Positions 1 to 8,694 of a stretch of DNA of 21,818 nt are shown here, piece after piece; within the stretch, counting starts at the first letter, position 1, and each line of letters opens with the position of its first letter. The notes beneath the pieces are model-generated. The model saw only the letters and a list, made by a program, of their open reading frames with translations. It did no database searches and was not told where the DNA came from. Source of the DNA: Simkania sp. Lineage in GTDB: Bacteria; Chlamydiota; Chlamydiia; Chlamydiales; Simkaniaceae. The stretch is taken from NCBI GenBank assembly GCA_028281425.1, contig JANQJX010000074.1, positions 1 through 21,818 on the forward strand, written 5' to 3'. Position numbers and translations under genes: made by a program.

Positions 1-182
1 TTCTACTGTCCACATTCTAATACCCAATAAATATTTAAAAAAATAAAAAGAATATAAACTTATGGTTTTATCAGTAAGAAAAACTTGCTCATCGAGTTAT
101 ACAAAACGAGAAGCAATTGCACGGGATTTTTATCTTTCACTGTGGCTTCCCTTCATTTTGCGTAAGGTAAGTTAAAAAAAGA
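1..182. other. Intergenic stretch with short repeats, left edge
   Basis: No gene is visible here. Bases 83-99 (acttgctcatcgagtta) recur almost unchanged at about 12769-12791, just before rmuC. Bases 151-171 (cttcattttgcgtaaggtaag) recur with a small change at 18769-18790, upstream of phoH. A partly complementary segment (acaaaacgagaag, 101-113) lies 40 bases before the second repeat, so the stretch could form a loose stem-loop. It lies downstream of the minus-strand M16 peptidase gene and may hold its transcript end, but I see no classical GC stem with a T run. Confidence 0.5.
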
Positions 183-3134
183 TTAAATTTCAGAAATAGA
201 AAAGATATTTTCAAGACGTTTATTTTCTTTTTCTAATAAAGAGCGGTTGGAAAAAGTGGTTGCAAATCCTTTTTCTTTCACATGTTCAAGTTCAACTTGA
301 ACCGCTTTTTTAAGGGCATTTTTACTCACTTTAAAAATATGGTTTCGAAATTGTTGTCTAACTTTTTTTGTACGTTTTTCACAAAGACGTGCGTAAGCAA
401 GACTGGCGCGATTTCCCGGTAATATAGGAGTATCTGACTTTTGAAAAAAACCTAATTTGGCCTCTTCTAATTCTTGTTCGGTAAAATGACCTCGTGCAAG
501 TTGAGATATGCTCTCTTTGAAAGCATGATAAGTTGAGGCAATATGAGGGTCTCGGTAAGAGTAAAAATAAAAATGACCTAAGCTAGGGTTATAACAGGCC
601 CCTGATCCATAAGCTCCCCCTTCTTCACGAATTTTTTTGTGTAAAAAAGTATTTTCCAAGAGATAGGAAGCAATGCTAAGGGCAGGAGCATGCGCATGAG
701 AAAAAAGAGAGGTTTTAAAGCCGTAAGCTGAAAACGCAATAGGACTTGAAATCGTATATCCTTTTGCTTTTTTTGGTGCTTCTTTTTTGAAAAAGCTCCA
801 AGGGGTCAAGGGCTTTGGATTGAGCTCTCCTAAATCAAAATAATTTTCATCATCAATTGTTTTTAAAATTTTTTCGTCACAACTCAAAACAAGGTGAGGT
901 TGATTAAGATGGAAAAGTTTTTGTGCAAGAGAGTTAAGTTTTTCTAAAATTAGAGGAAGTTTTTGATCGATCTTTTGAACAAGGTTTTGAATAAATTTGA
1001 AATAGGGAAGACCTCCTAATTTTTGATGGATTGTTGCAGAAGAAGTCAAAGGAGAAAGAGTTGTTAAAATCGCATAAGAAAGGGCATGTTGATTGAGATG
1101 ATTTTGCAAGCTTGTCTCGATTTGGAGAATAAGCTCTTTAATCCTCTCTTTTTCATCGAATCGATAAGAGTGACATGTTTCGATAAAAAGAGTGAAGAGT
1201 TTATCGATATTGTGCTCAAGAGTTTTTGCTCTAAGAGCAAAGCAAGGGTTTAAATGATCGGGATTATCGGTTTGAGGGTAGAGAAAATAGGTCACTTTAA
1301 AATTTCCGAGATGTGCATTGATAAAATCGAGGTTTTCTTTGTAGGTTCGTTTCCCACAACCTAGCTGTGGTAAGAGAGTAAGCAAAAGTTGAAGATAGCA
1401 AAGTTCATCTTGATCGATTTGAGGAAGCTTAAAAAGAAGATCGGCATAAACAATATGGTTAGAAAAGCAAGTATGGGTAAAAATGTTGAGGGCCTTTTTT
1501 GTGACATGAGAAAGGGGGAAATGGAGAACTTCTTTTGGAACGTTTCCCAAATGGATTTTAGGTAAGCAATCGAGCGATTGATGTTTGATTTTTTCTCGGT
1601 AATTTTCTAACTCTTGGGTTTGCTTAAGGATGGTTTCTTTTTCTTTTTTTGATAGATTGCTTTGGATTTGCTTAAGTTTTTCTTTTTCTTCTTTGATCTC
1701 TTTTTTCTCAAGTGTAGGGTCAGGATGCATTGCCTGACAAAGGTAATGAGGATTATCGATAAAATATTTTTGAATAAGTCCCGTTAAATAGGAGGGGTTT
1801 TGAACTTGGCTTTGCAATTTTTGAAACCTTTCATAAACCATGAGCCCTTTTTCACTTGAACATCCATGCTGTTTGAGAAGAGCTGAGCGCATAAAGAGAG
1901 TGAGCCCAAAGGGACCATAATCGCTACTGATTTCTAAGCGTTCAAATTGGAGCTGGAAGATAGCAGCTGAAATCTTTTGGTGATCGATTCCTTCCAAGAC
2001 AATGACTTTAAGGGTATCAAAGAGAATTTTTTTAAGCTTTTCTTGATTTTCTGCCGAGGTGCCTCGACAGAGGATAATATAGGGGATTTCACTCATATCA
2101 GCATCGAGAAACCCATCAGCTTGAGTACAAAGACCTGACTTTAAAAGAGCATATTTAAGAGGAGACGCATCGGTTTCCATTAAAATCGAATCGATCACTG
2201 ATAGAGCAAGAAGATCTTCTTGGTTTTCTATTTCTGTTGTTAAAAAAGCAAAGGCAATAAAGCTTTTTTGTTTAGGATTTTCCTCGTTTAAAGGATAAAA
2301 AGCCTCTTTTTGTATAGGAGATTTAAATCGAGCTTGTTTTGAGGGAAAATGAAGTGGAGAGGTTTTTTTTGCTTGAAAAAGCACCTGCTTTTCAATGCAA
2401 TCGAGGTGCTTTTCAAGAGGAAGATTTCCATAAAAGAAAAAAAGAGCATGAGAAGGGTGATAAAACCTTTTATGAAAGTCTTTGAGCTCTTTATAGCTCA
2501 AAGAAGGAATCTGTTTAGGATTTCCTCCAGAATTATGGGCATAGGTAAGATCAGGAGTTAAATTTTTTGAAATTTCTTCAAAAAGACGTGTTTCTGGATG
2601 AGAAAGACTTCCTTTCATTTCGTTAAAGACAACCCCTTTAAAAAGGAGAGGGGAATTGGGATTAGAGCTTTCTTTAAATTCAAGGCGGTGTCCTTCTTGA
2701 AGAAAACTCAATTTTTTTAATTCTGGAAAAAAAACAGCATCTAAATAGACTTCCAAAAGATTGTAAAAGTCTTTTTCAACTTGAGAAGCAGCTGGATAAC
2801 AGGTGAAGTCAGAGCCAGTGAGTGCATTCATAAAGGTATGAAGGCTCCGTCTTGACATTGAAAAAAAGGGATCATGGATAGGGAATTTTTTTGATCCACA
2901 TAACACGGTATGCTCTAAAATATGGGCCACTCCCGTTGAATCAAAAGGGAGGGTTTGAAAAGAAAGGCAAAAAAGATTTTCTAGGTCATCACATGCTAAA
3001 TGAATGACCCTTGCTCCGGTTTTTATATGCTCAAGCTCATATAAAACAAGTTGGAGCTCTTCAATAGGGAGCGCTTTGGTAAAGCGAAAAGAGTGATAGG
3101 TTTTTCCAACATGGTACTTAAGAGACAAATCCAT
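183..3134 (-). CDS. M16C-type zinc metallopeptidase (presequence protease/insulinase family)
   Basis: The 983-residue protein is a large two-lobed zinc peptidase that in known relatives degrades unfolded peptides inside a closed chamber. The inverted zinc motif HxxEH is HILEH at residues 71-75. The third metal ligand is very probably E172 in the segment VVFNEMKG, 97 residues after H75, which is the spacing of the PreP (M16C) branch rather than the shorter spacing of pitrilysin. The C-terminal half carries the usual paired domain, including the REEGGAYGSGA segment that helps bind substrate. I see no signal peptide, so it is probably cytoplasmic. The length matches the family. The ATG at 3134 has no clear Shine-Dalgarno sequence. 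An exact TTGACA (minus strand, 3192-3187) lies about 55 bases upstream, but without a good -10. It stands alone, with a 353-base gap to the next gene. Confidence 0.9.
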   Translation of the reverse strand: MDLSLKYHVGKTYHSFRFTKALPIEELQLVLYELEHIKTGARVIHLACDDLENLFCLSFQTLPFDSTGVAHILEHTVLCGSKKFPIHDPFFSMSRRSLHTFMNALTGSDFTCYPAASQVEKDFYNLLEVYLDAVFFPELKKLSFLQEGHRLEFKESSNPNSPLLFKGVVFNEMKGSLSHPETRLFEEISKNLTPDLTYAHNSGGNPKQIPSLSYKELKDFHKRFYHPSHALFFFYGNLPLEKHLDCIEKQVLFQAKKTSPLHFPSKQARFKSPIQKEAFYPLNEENPKQKSFIAFAFLTTEIENQEDLLALSVIDSILMETDASPLKYALLKSGLCTQADGFLDADMSEIPYIILCRGTSAENQEKLKKILFDTLKVIVLEGIDHQKISAAIFQLQFERLEISSDYGPFGLTLFMRSALLKQHGCSSEKGLMVYERFQKLQSQVQNPSYLTGLIQKYFIDNPHYLCQAMHPDPTLEKKEIKEEKEKLKQIQSNLSKKEKETILKQTQELENYREKIKHQSLDCLPKIHLGNVPKEVLHFPLSHVTKKALNIFTHTCFSNHIVYADLLFKLPQIDQDELCYLQLLLTLLPQLGCGKRTYKENLDFINAHLGNFKVTYFLYPQTDNPDHLNPCFALRAKTLEHNIDKLFTLFIETCHSYRFDEKERIKELILQIETSLQNHLNQHALSYAILTTLSPLTSSATIHQKLGGLPYFKFIQNLVQKIDQKLPLILEKLNSLAQKLFHLNQPHLVLSCDEKILKTIDDENYFDLGELNPKPLTPWSFFKKEAPKKAKGYTISSPIAFSAYGFKTSLFSHAHAPALSIASYLLENTFLHKKIREEGGAYGSGACYNPSLGHFYFYSYRDPHIASTYHAFKESISQLARGHFTEQELEEAKLGFFQKSDTPILPGNRASLAYARLCEKRTKKVRQQFRNHIFKVSKNALKKAVQVELEHVKEKGFATTFSNRSLLEKENKRLENIFSISEI

Positions 3135-3260
3135 AGTAAGATTTCTATCTTAAAGAGGGAAATAATTTCAACAAAATTCTCAATTGTGTCAACGCAAAAC
3201 TCAAATGTCGTAAAATTGTGCAAAACTAAAGTGTTGCATTTTCCCTCCAGGAGTAGGGGG

Positions 3261-3440
3261 TTAATCATTCTTCTTCCCGAGAAAGATTGTTTTCAAGTTC
3301 TTAGCAAGCTGAGAACTTGTGAATGACCGATGCTCGGCAGCTGTGAGTTTGTTTGCAAATAAAGCATAGCGAAGTTTGTGAACAAATCCATAGCTTTTGT
3401 TTAAGCGCTTTTTCTTTCTTATGTCGATTCTAGCTCCTTG
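3261..3440 (-). pseudogene. Start-less open frame, possible gene fragment
   Basis: On the minus strand 59 codons stay open and end in TAA at 3263-3261. The inferred peptide includes the segments GFVHKLRYALFANK and AEHRSFTSSQLAKNLK, which has the composition of a real protein. There is no ATG, GTG or TTG near its beginning. An AAGGAG sequence precedes ATC and ATA codons, which would be very rare starts. I do not recognise the family. It is either a truncated gene remnant or a chance frame. Confidence 0.3.
3294..3319. repeat. 26-base imperfect palindrome (hairpin)
   Basis: The arms CAAGTTCTTAGC and GCTGAGAACTTG pair with a single T-G mismatch and essentially no spacer, giving a strong hairpin on either strand. 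No T run follows on either side, so it is not a typical terminator. It lies inside the start-less minus-strand frame. Confidence 0.6.
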
Positions 3441-3445
3441 TCATT

Positions 3446-3489
3446 ATGGGGCCTGCGTTGAACTGAAAAATTGGGAGCAACTTGGGGTT
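3446..3489. repeat. Dispersed intergenic repeat, copy 1
   Basis: The first part (ggggcctgcgttgaactgaa, 3448-3467) resembles ggggctgccttgaactgga at 11062-11080. The second part (aaattgggagcaacttgggg, 3468-3487) matches, in inverted orientation, 12469-12490 with one difference in 22 bases. The repeat abuts the stop codon of the CorA-type gene. Confidence 0.6.
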
Positions 3490-4408
3490 ATAACCATTTT
3501 TTTCTTTGAAAAATAATCAAAGAAATAAGAGAGATTAAAAGGATTGCAATGATAATTATGGAAAAAGCATGCTTAAGATTGGCAAGAGGGAGGATGACAT
3601 TCATTCCATAGAGACTTGCAATCATCGTTGGAAGACTCAAAATAATGGTAAGAGCTGTTAATAATTTAATGGTTTTATTGAGCTGGTTGGTAAAAATGAT
3701 TTGATAAGAATCACGTAAGCTGCGAATGCTGCGAAGAGTGATCGAACAGAGATCTTCTGATTGAATGCTGGCATTGAGTAAATCTTCTAAGAGATCTTGA
3801 TCTTTTTCATAAAGAATCGTATAACGTCCTGAAGTGATCGATTCGAGAACTTTTCTAAGAGGAACAAGCGAAGAGAGATATTGGTTTAAAATTTCCTCAT
3901 TTAAGGTCAAATTTGTGATATCTCGACTGTCAACATAAGACATCTTTTTTTCTTGCTTCAGAACATTTGTTCGAATTTTTTTGATTTGAAGAGTAAATTC
4001 TTGCGTGATCTTTAAAAGAAAGTAGATGAGAAATTTTGATTTTTGAGAAGAGCTCAATTTGGGTTTTTGAGAAATGAAATTTTCAACAATAGGACTTTTT
4101 TGAGGACAAATGGTAATGAAATAATCTTTTGTTAAGATGATTGTAAATGTTGTTGTATAAAGTCCTCCTTCTTGATCGATAGGATGGCGGGTGAAGATCA
4201 AAACATTTGCTTGCACTTTTTCAACGCGAGGGATTTCGTATCTATCAAGACAATCATACATATCTGTATATTCGACATTGATAATTTTACAAATTTGATT
4301 GATATCATTTGTTAAAGCATTTTCTGCATGAATCCAACACCCTTTTTTAGGAGCTTTAATTTCTCTAAAGAGATTGTCTTGTTCTGTTTTATCGTAGATA
4401 ATCAGCAT
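3488..4408 (-). CDS. corA: CorA-type divalent metal-ion transporter
   Basis: CorA proteins form homopentameric inner-membrane channels that import Mg2+, and some members carry Co2+, Ni2+ or Zn2+. The signature GMN lies at residues 268-270 in SLYGMNV, at the end of the first transmembrane helix (about 250-270). A second hydrophobic helix (about 281-301) and a positively charged tail (FQRKKWL) follow. The N-terminal three quarters are soluble, with the long alpha-helical funnel region typical of the family. I chose the ATG at 4408, giving 306 residues, because AGGTGGAG precedes it. A GTG three codons earlier would overlap that ribosome binding site. It lies 71 bases after lpxD on the same strand, so it may be read from the same transcript. 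The ion specificity cannot be told from sequence. Confidence 0.9.
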   Translation of the reverse strand: MLIIYDKTEQDNLFREIKAPKKGCWIHAENALTNDINQICKIINVEYTDMYDCLDRYEIPRVEKVQANVLIFTRHPIDQEGGLYTTTFTIILTKDYFITICPQKSPIVENFISQKPKLSSSQKSKFLIYFLLKITQEFTLQIKKIRTNVLKQEKKMSYVDSRDITNLTLNEEILNQYLSSLVPLRKVLESITSGRYTILYEKDQDLLEDLLNASIQSEDLCSITLRSIRSLRDSYQIIFTNQLNKTIKLLTALTIILSLPTMIASLYGMNVILPLANLKHAFSIIIIAILLISLISLIIFQRKKWL

Positions 4409-4479
4409 GATCTCCACCTAAAGAATAAGGGACATACCCTATGATTTGTATTTTTTCTTTTTTCTGATTAAATAGAACT

Positions 4480-5538
4480 TTAGAAAGAGGTTTTTTTTTC
4501 TAAAGCTTTAATACGTTTTTCTAGTTGCTTAATTCTTTTAACATAGGTTTCAATTTTTCGAATCATCACTTGTCTTTTGTTAAATTGTACCATAGGAGAG
4601 ACAGGCCCTCCCCCGTAGATCCCTGAATAAGGGATCGACTTGCTCACCCCACCTCGCGTTGCAATTTTGACATTATCGGTGATCACAACATGGCCAATCA
4701 CTCCTGACTGTCCTCCTAAAAAAACATTTTTTCCCAGTTTTGCTGAGCCAGCAATTCCCGATTGAGAAATAATGATGTTGTTTTCGCCTATTTCAACATT
4801 GTGTGCAATTTGTACCAAATTATCGATTTTAGTCCCTTTTTTAATAAGGGTATTTTTAAAGCGTGCACGGTCGATTGTTGTATTTGCACCAATTTCAACA
4901 TCATCTTCAATGATCACGATTCCAATTTGAGAGAGTTTTATATGTTTCCCTGTTTTGGGATCGGTTGTAAAACCAAAACCGCAAGAACCAACCACAACCC
5001 CAGGCTGCAAAATCACACGGTTTTTTATAATAGAGCGTTCTCTGATGGTCACATGAGAATAAAAAAGGCATTTTCCCCCAATTTTGACACCAGGACCAAT
5101 TGTTACTAAAGAGTGAAGAACGGTTTGATCCCCAATGGTTACCCCTTGATCAATCACGACATAAGGACCGATGATGACATCTTTGCCAATTTGAGCACTT
5201 GGATGGATAATAGCTGTTTTATGAATCCCTTTAAATCCCGATTTATGGATTTGAGAAGAGAGGAGGATTTCGGCAATTTTTTGAAAAGTACGTGAAGGAT
5301 TATCTGAAATAAGAAAATTTTTGTTTGGAAGGGGAGCAGTAGAGGCATCAATGCAAATCACTCCAGCATCCGATTTTTTCATGGCTTCTTTATAGCGAAA
5401 ATTAGCTAAAAAAGAGGCATCAGAAGAAGTCGCAGATTCTAAATCATCTACATTGTCGATAAGATAAGAGGGATCTCCTAGAAGTTGACTTTCCGTAAGT
5501 TTAGCGAGTGTTTTGAGTGAAAATCGCTTCGTAGACAT
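4480..5538 (-). CDS. lpxD: UDP-3-O-acylglucosamine N-acyltransferase LpxD
   Basis: LpxD adds the second hydroxyacyl chain to UDP-3-O-acylglucosamine using acyl-ACP, the third step of lipid A synthesis in the cytoplasm. The 352-residue protein has the N-terminal uridine-binding domain (about 1-100), then a long left-handed beta helix of hexapeptide repeats from about 110 to 300 (segments such as IHPSAQIGKDVIIGP). The catalytic histidine is probably H246 in IAHNVEIG, corresponding to H239 of the E. coli enzyme. A charged C-terminal helix (KRIKQLEKRIKALEKK) closes the protein and fits the trimer coiled coil. AAGGATAAG precedes the ATG. Only 10 bases separate it from ompH upstream, so the two are surely co-transcribed. 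The order bamA-ompH-lpxD is conserved in Chlamydia and many Gram-negative bacteria. Confidence 0.96.
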   Translation of the reverse strand: MSTKRFSLKTLAKLTESQLLGDPSYLIDNVDDLESATSSDASFLANFRYKEAMKKSDAGVICIDASTAPLPNKNFLISDNPSRTFQKIAEILLSSQIHKSGFKGIHKTAIIHPSAQIGKDVIIGPYVVIDQGVTIGDQTVLHSLVTIGPGVKIGGKCLFYSHVTIRERSIIKNRVILQPGVVVGSCGFGFTTDPKTGKHIKLSQIGIVIIEDDVEIGANTTIDRARFKNTLIKKGTKIDNLVQIAHNVEIGENNIIISQSGIAGSAKLGKNVFLGGQSGVIGHVVITDNVKIATRGGVSKSIPYSGIYGGGPVSPMVQFNKRQVMIRKIETYVKRIKQLEKRIKALEKKTSF

Positions 5539-5548
5539 CTTATCCTTT

Positions 5549-6133
5549 TTATTTGCTAGAAGCTTTAGGTTTGTCTATTTGTGAGACTTTCCTTTTTTCT
5601 ACTTTTGACTCTTGCTCAAATTTTTTATCCATCTCGCTTATGGCTAAAATTGTCATATCTTGGTTAGGGTCACAGTAAAAACAGGCTTCTTTTTTAAAGA
5701 TCATTGAGAGGTTTTCTTTTTTTGCAATGATTTGAGAGGCTGAAGAAACATGGGTGTTCATCACTTGGATGAACTTCATATTTGCCTGACTCATCACCTG
5801 ATAATATTGGTTTTGATATCTTCCTAATTCTTCATTGAGAGCCTGAAAGCGTGATTTTGTTTCTTGCTCTGCTTCAGGGGAAAGACTATCGATATATTCC
5901 GAATCTTGCAGCTTTTCAGCAATTTCTTTAAGCTGTTTTTCAAGATCGTTCATTAAGGCAATCATTTTATTTTTGACTTGATCAAAAGCCTCTTGTTCTT
6001 GTTTTCCATACTTGGATTCAGTAATACAAGTTGTAAAGTTAATAATTCCGGTTTTTAATTCTTTGCCATGAATAGAACTCAAAAAGCAAAAACCAAAAAT
6101 CAAAAAAAGGCAAAAAACTTTTTGCAATTTCAT
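5549..6133 (-). CDS. ompH: OmpH/Skp-family periplasmic chaperone
   Basis: Skp-type chaperones are periplasmic trimers that hold unfolded outer-membrane proteins on the way to the BAM complex. The 194-residue protein begins with a clear signal peptide (MKLQKVFCLFLIFGFCFLSSIHG), followed by a GIINFTTCITES strand. A long charged coiled coil (about 40-125) forms the tentacles. The tail (KVEKRKVSQIDKPKASSK) is basic and disordered. The mature part contains three cysteines, one near the N-terminus and two in the segment EACFYCDPNQD. That is unusual for Skp and could allow disulfides, as in other chlamydial envelope proteins (inference). AGGAG lies 6 bases before the ATG. It lies between bamA and lpxD in an evident operon. 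Confidence 0.9.
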   Translation of the reverse strand: MKLQKVFCLFLIFGFCFLSSIHGKELKTGIINFTTCITESKYGKQEQEAFDQVKNKMIALMNDLEKQLKEIAEKLQDSEYIDSLSPEAEQETKSRFQALNEELGRYQNQYYQVMSQANMKFIQVMNTHVSSASQIIAKKENLSMIFKKEACFYCDPNQDMTILAISEMDKKFEQESKVEKRKVSQIDKPKASSK

Positions 6134-6185
6134 CTTTGACTCCTAAAAAAAATTATCATCTGTTTTTTCTATTCTAACCCATTTC

Positions 6186-8612
6186 TTAGAATTGTGCACC
6201 CATTGAAAAAAAGAAGTGCTCCACATCATCTTTATCTGCAGGATTCATTGGAAATCCCCAACCAAAAATAAAGGGCATACGATTTGTTAATTCCAATCGA
6301 AACCCAAATCCATAACTCATGCGAAAGTCTGGAATATCAAATCTTTTTTGAGAAATAGAACCTCCATCAAAAAAGATAAAAGCATCAAGCATTCTAAAAA
6401 ATTGGTGCAAATATTCGATAGAAAGAAGTGTCGAAGAGATGCCTCCTTCGGGAGCATTTGTTGTTTCATCTCCAGTTTTCTTCAGAAATTTAGGCCCGAT
6501 ACTATAAGGCTTATACCCTCGAACCGTATTGTCACCTCCTAGAAAAAAGCGTTCGCTTAAAGGAAGCTTAGCACTTTCTCCAGTCCCAAACGGATAGGTA
6601 AAACGGAAATCTCCTTTCATTTTAAGGGTTCCTTTACGCCAGACAGGATAATAGTAAGTATTTAAAAAATTCATTTTCCAAAAAGGGAAGTAGCGAGGAT
6701 CATCGTCATGTCTTCTCACCCCTCCTAGCTCAAGTTCAAAAAAAGAGCGTATTCCACGATGAGGTTTGAAAGGATTATCCGTTGTATCATAACCCATAGA
6801 AGAACTGAAAGCGGAGACCAAACCACTGTTTTGCCTTTCATTTTGAGCTTCTTCATTATCGATCTTACTATCCATACTAACAATCGCATTGCGAAGACGC
6901 CATTTGAGACCAAATGTCCAATAATTCGTAATAGGATAATTGGCAAAAATAGATCCACCAAGAGTTGAAACATGGTAGTCATCAGATTGAACACGACTTT
7001 TGGAAAAATTTGTATCAAACCCAATGCGCCAAGGGGTATCCTTGAAATAGGGATCCATCCAGGCAAAAGAATAGTTTTGTATTTTTTTCCCAAATTGAGC
7101 GCGTATACGGGCAAATTCACCGGCTCCTCTTAAAGCAGAGAATCCTTCTCTCCAAAAACAGGCTAGCCCTCGATGATTAAAGTTGTTTTCAGCAAGATCA
7201 AGACCTGCAAACAGGCTATCACTTGTGCTAACTCCTCCAAACAAACTAAAACTGCCTGTAGGTGTTTCTTCAACTTCAATGACAACGTCTCGGTAGTTTT
7301 CTCCTAAAGATTGATCTTCTGGGGTTTGTACGGCATAAACATTAACCGATTTGAAATAACCGACTGCTTGGAGACGTGTTTCTGTAGCTTTTAAACGGCG
7401 TGAGTCAAAGACTTCTCCAGGAACAAGAAGGGATTCTCTTAAAATAACATTTTTTTTAGTGGAAACATTCCCAAAAACACGGATCATTCCAATTCTGAAT
7501 TGATTGCCTTCTTCAATTTCAAAATCAACATCATAGATAGGCTCTTGAGGGAGGAGGTGAAGGGTATAGCTGATATTTGTTTCAATATAGCCATCTTTTC
7601 CATAAAGATCTTTGAGATTTTGAATGGCTTCGTTGAGTTTTTTAGGAGAGAAAAGATCCCCTTTTTTAATTTCCAACTTGTCTAAAACTTGCTCTTCACT
7701 AAAGAGTTCTTGGCCCTTAAGTGTAATTGTACCAAAATGAAAAAGTTCTCCCTTAATGGCATGAATTTCTATTTCTAAATGGCCCTTTGAATCTTCTTTT
7801 GTTTGAATATGAGCGGTTGCATCGGCATAACCTTGCTCTTGCAAGTAGTTAACAATGATGAGTTGGTCTTGTTCAATCGCTTCTTCATGAAAATTTCCAT
7901 GACCTGTCAGCCAACTTGTAAAAAAGTTATATTTTTTTGTTTGAATAAATTCAAGAATTGCGGTTTGTTCTTTTTTAGAAAGGCCACTAAAAGTGATTTT
8001 ACTGATGTGTCCAGAGTGACCTTCATGGACGGTGAGTTCAATGTCGATTTCATTGGTCTGATCATAGGGAATGATTTTGTATTCGATTTCTGATTCAAAA
8101 TATCCTTTTTTAATATAATACTCTTTGACTTTATTGAAAGCGAGGTTAAAGGCATCTCTATCAAAGAGAGTATGGGGTTTGATTCCAAGTTCTTTTTGGA
8201 GGGTAGAGGTCTTCATCTTTCGATTGCCATGCCATTTGATGGAACGAATGGTAGGCTTTTGCCAAATTTTAATTGTGATATAAACTTCTCCTCCTTGGAG
8301 AGTCACATGAGGTTCAGTGCGGTCATATTCTTCAGACAAATTTTTAAGATCGTGATCAAATGTGATTTGAGAAAAGGGATCTCCAACTTTGGTTCTCAGT
8401 TTTGAAAGGGCGCGCTGCTGATCAAAAGTGCCTCCTCTTGGCAAATTTTCCATAATCAGAGTGATATTTGCGATTTTTTTTTGTTCTATAGATTGTGAAA
8501 GGAAATCAAGAGCATGGAGCTTTGTAAAAAAAAGAAACAAAAAGAAACAAGAAAAAAAAGCTTTTGTTGTTTGCTGATAGCGATTTTTTATTTTTTCTGA
8601 ATTTTTTATCAT
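6186..8612 (-). CDS. bamA: Outer membrane protein assembly factor BamA (Omp85)
   Basis: BamA is the essential core of the machine that folds and inserts beta-barrel proteins into the outer membrane. The 808-residue protein has an N-terminal hydrophobic signal (FFSCFFLFLFFTKLHA, cleavage probably after LHA). Several POTRA domains follow, at about residues 45-430 (segments such as IRSIKWHGNRKMKTSTLQKELGIK). A C-terminal 16-stranded Omp85 barrel covers about 440-808. The barrel contains FFLGGDNTVRGYKPYSIGP, which carries the VRGF/Y-type motif of the family, and the chain ends in a phenylalanine, the usual outer-membrane C-terminal signal. The length is normal for chlamydial Omp85. A good promoter lies upstream at 8665-8694. 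ompH starts 52 bases downstream. The ribosome binding site is weak (CGGAAAATC before ATG). Confidence 0.96.
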   Translation of the reverse strand: MIKNSEKIKNRYQQTTKAFFSCFFLFLFFTKLHALDFLSQSIEQKKIANITLIMENLPRGGTFDQQRALSKLRTKVGDPFSQITFDHDLKNLSEEYDRTEPHVTLQGGEVYITIKIWQKPTIRSIKWHGNRKMKTSTLQKELGIKPHTLFDRDAFNLAFNKVKEYYIKKGYFESEIEYKIIPYDQTNEIDIELTVHEGHSGHISKITFSGLSKKEQTAILEFIQTKKYNFFTSWLTGHGNFHEEAIEQDQLIIVNYLQEQGYADATAHIQTKEDSKGHLEIEIHAIKGELFHFGTITLKGQELFSEEQVLDKLEIKKGDLFSPKKLNEAIQNLKDLYGKDGYIETNISYTLHLLPQEPIYDVDFEIEEGNQFRIGMIRVFGNVSTKKNVILRESLLVPGEVFDSRRLKATETRLQAVGYFKSVNVYAVQTPEDQSLGENYRDVVIEVEETPTGSFSLFGGVSTSDSLFAGLDLAENNFNHRGLACFWREGFSALRGAGEFARIRAQFGKKIQNYSFAWMDPYFKDTPWRIGFDTNFSKSRVQSDDYHVSTLGGSIFANYPITNYWTFGLKWRLRNAIVSMDSKIDNEEAQNERQNSGLVSAFSSSMGYDTTDNPFKPHRGIRSFFELELGGVRRHDDDPRYFPFWKMNFLNTYYYPVWRKGTLKMKGDFRFTYPFGTGESAKLPLSERFFLGGDNTVRGYKPYSIGPKFLKKTGDETTNAPEGGISSTLLSIEYLHQFFRMLDAFIFFDGGSISQKRFDIPDFRMSYGFGFRLELTNRMPFIFGWGFPMNPADKDDVEHFFFSMGAQF

Positions 8613-8664
8613 GATTTTCCGATGCTACTTTATTTTTCCGATTTGGATTGAGGTGAAACAACTG

Positions 8665-8694
8665 ATTATAGGGGAGCTCTTCGAATTAATGCAA
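8665..8694 (-). promoter_or_regulatory. Predicted housekeeping sigma promoter for bamA-ompH-lpxD
   Basis: On the minus strand TTGCAT (8694-8689) and TATAAT (8670-8665) are separated by 18 bases. The -10 is a perfect consensus and the -35 matches at 4 of 6. The -35 overlaps the last codons of recR. A start about 7 bases downstream would give a leader of roughly 45 bases before the bamA ATG. This suggests the outer-membrane operon can be transcribed independently of recR. Confidence 0.6.

Larger units (their letters stand above)
3135..3487. other. Intergenic region with decayed coding and repeat remnants
   Basis: This 353-base gap separates two minus-strand genes. It holds a long open but start-less minus-strand frame (3261-3440), a strong hairpin (3294-3319), and a 3' segment (3446-3489) shared in pieces with the gaps around pssA. 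I find no complete gene. The pattern fits decayed mobile or duplicated DNA. Confidence 0.55.
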
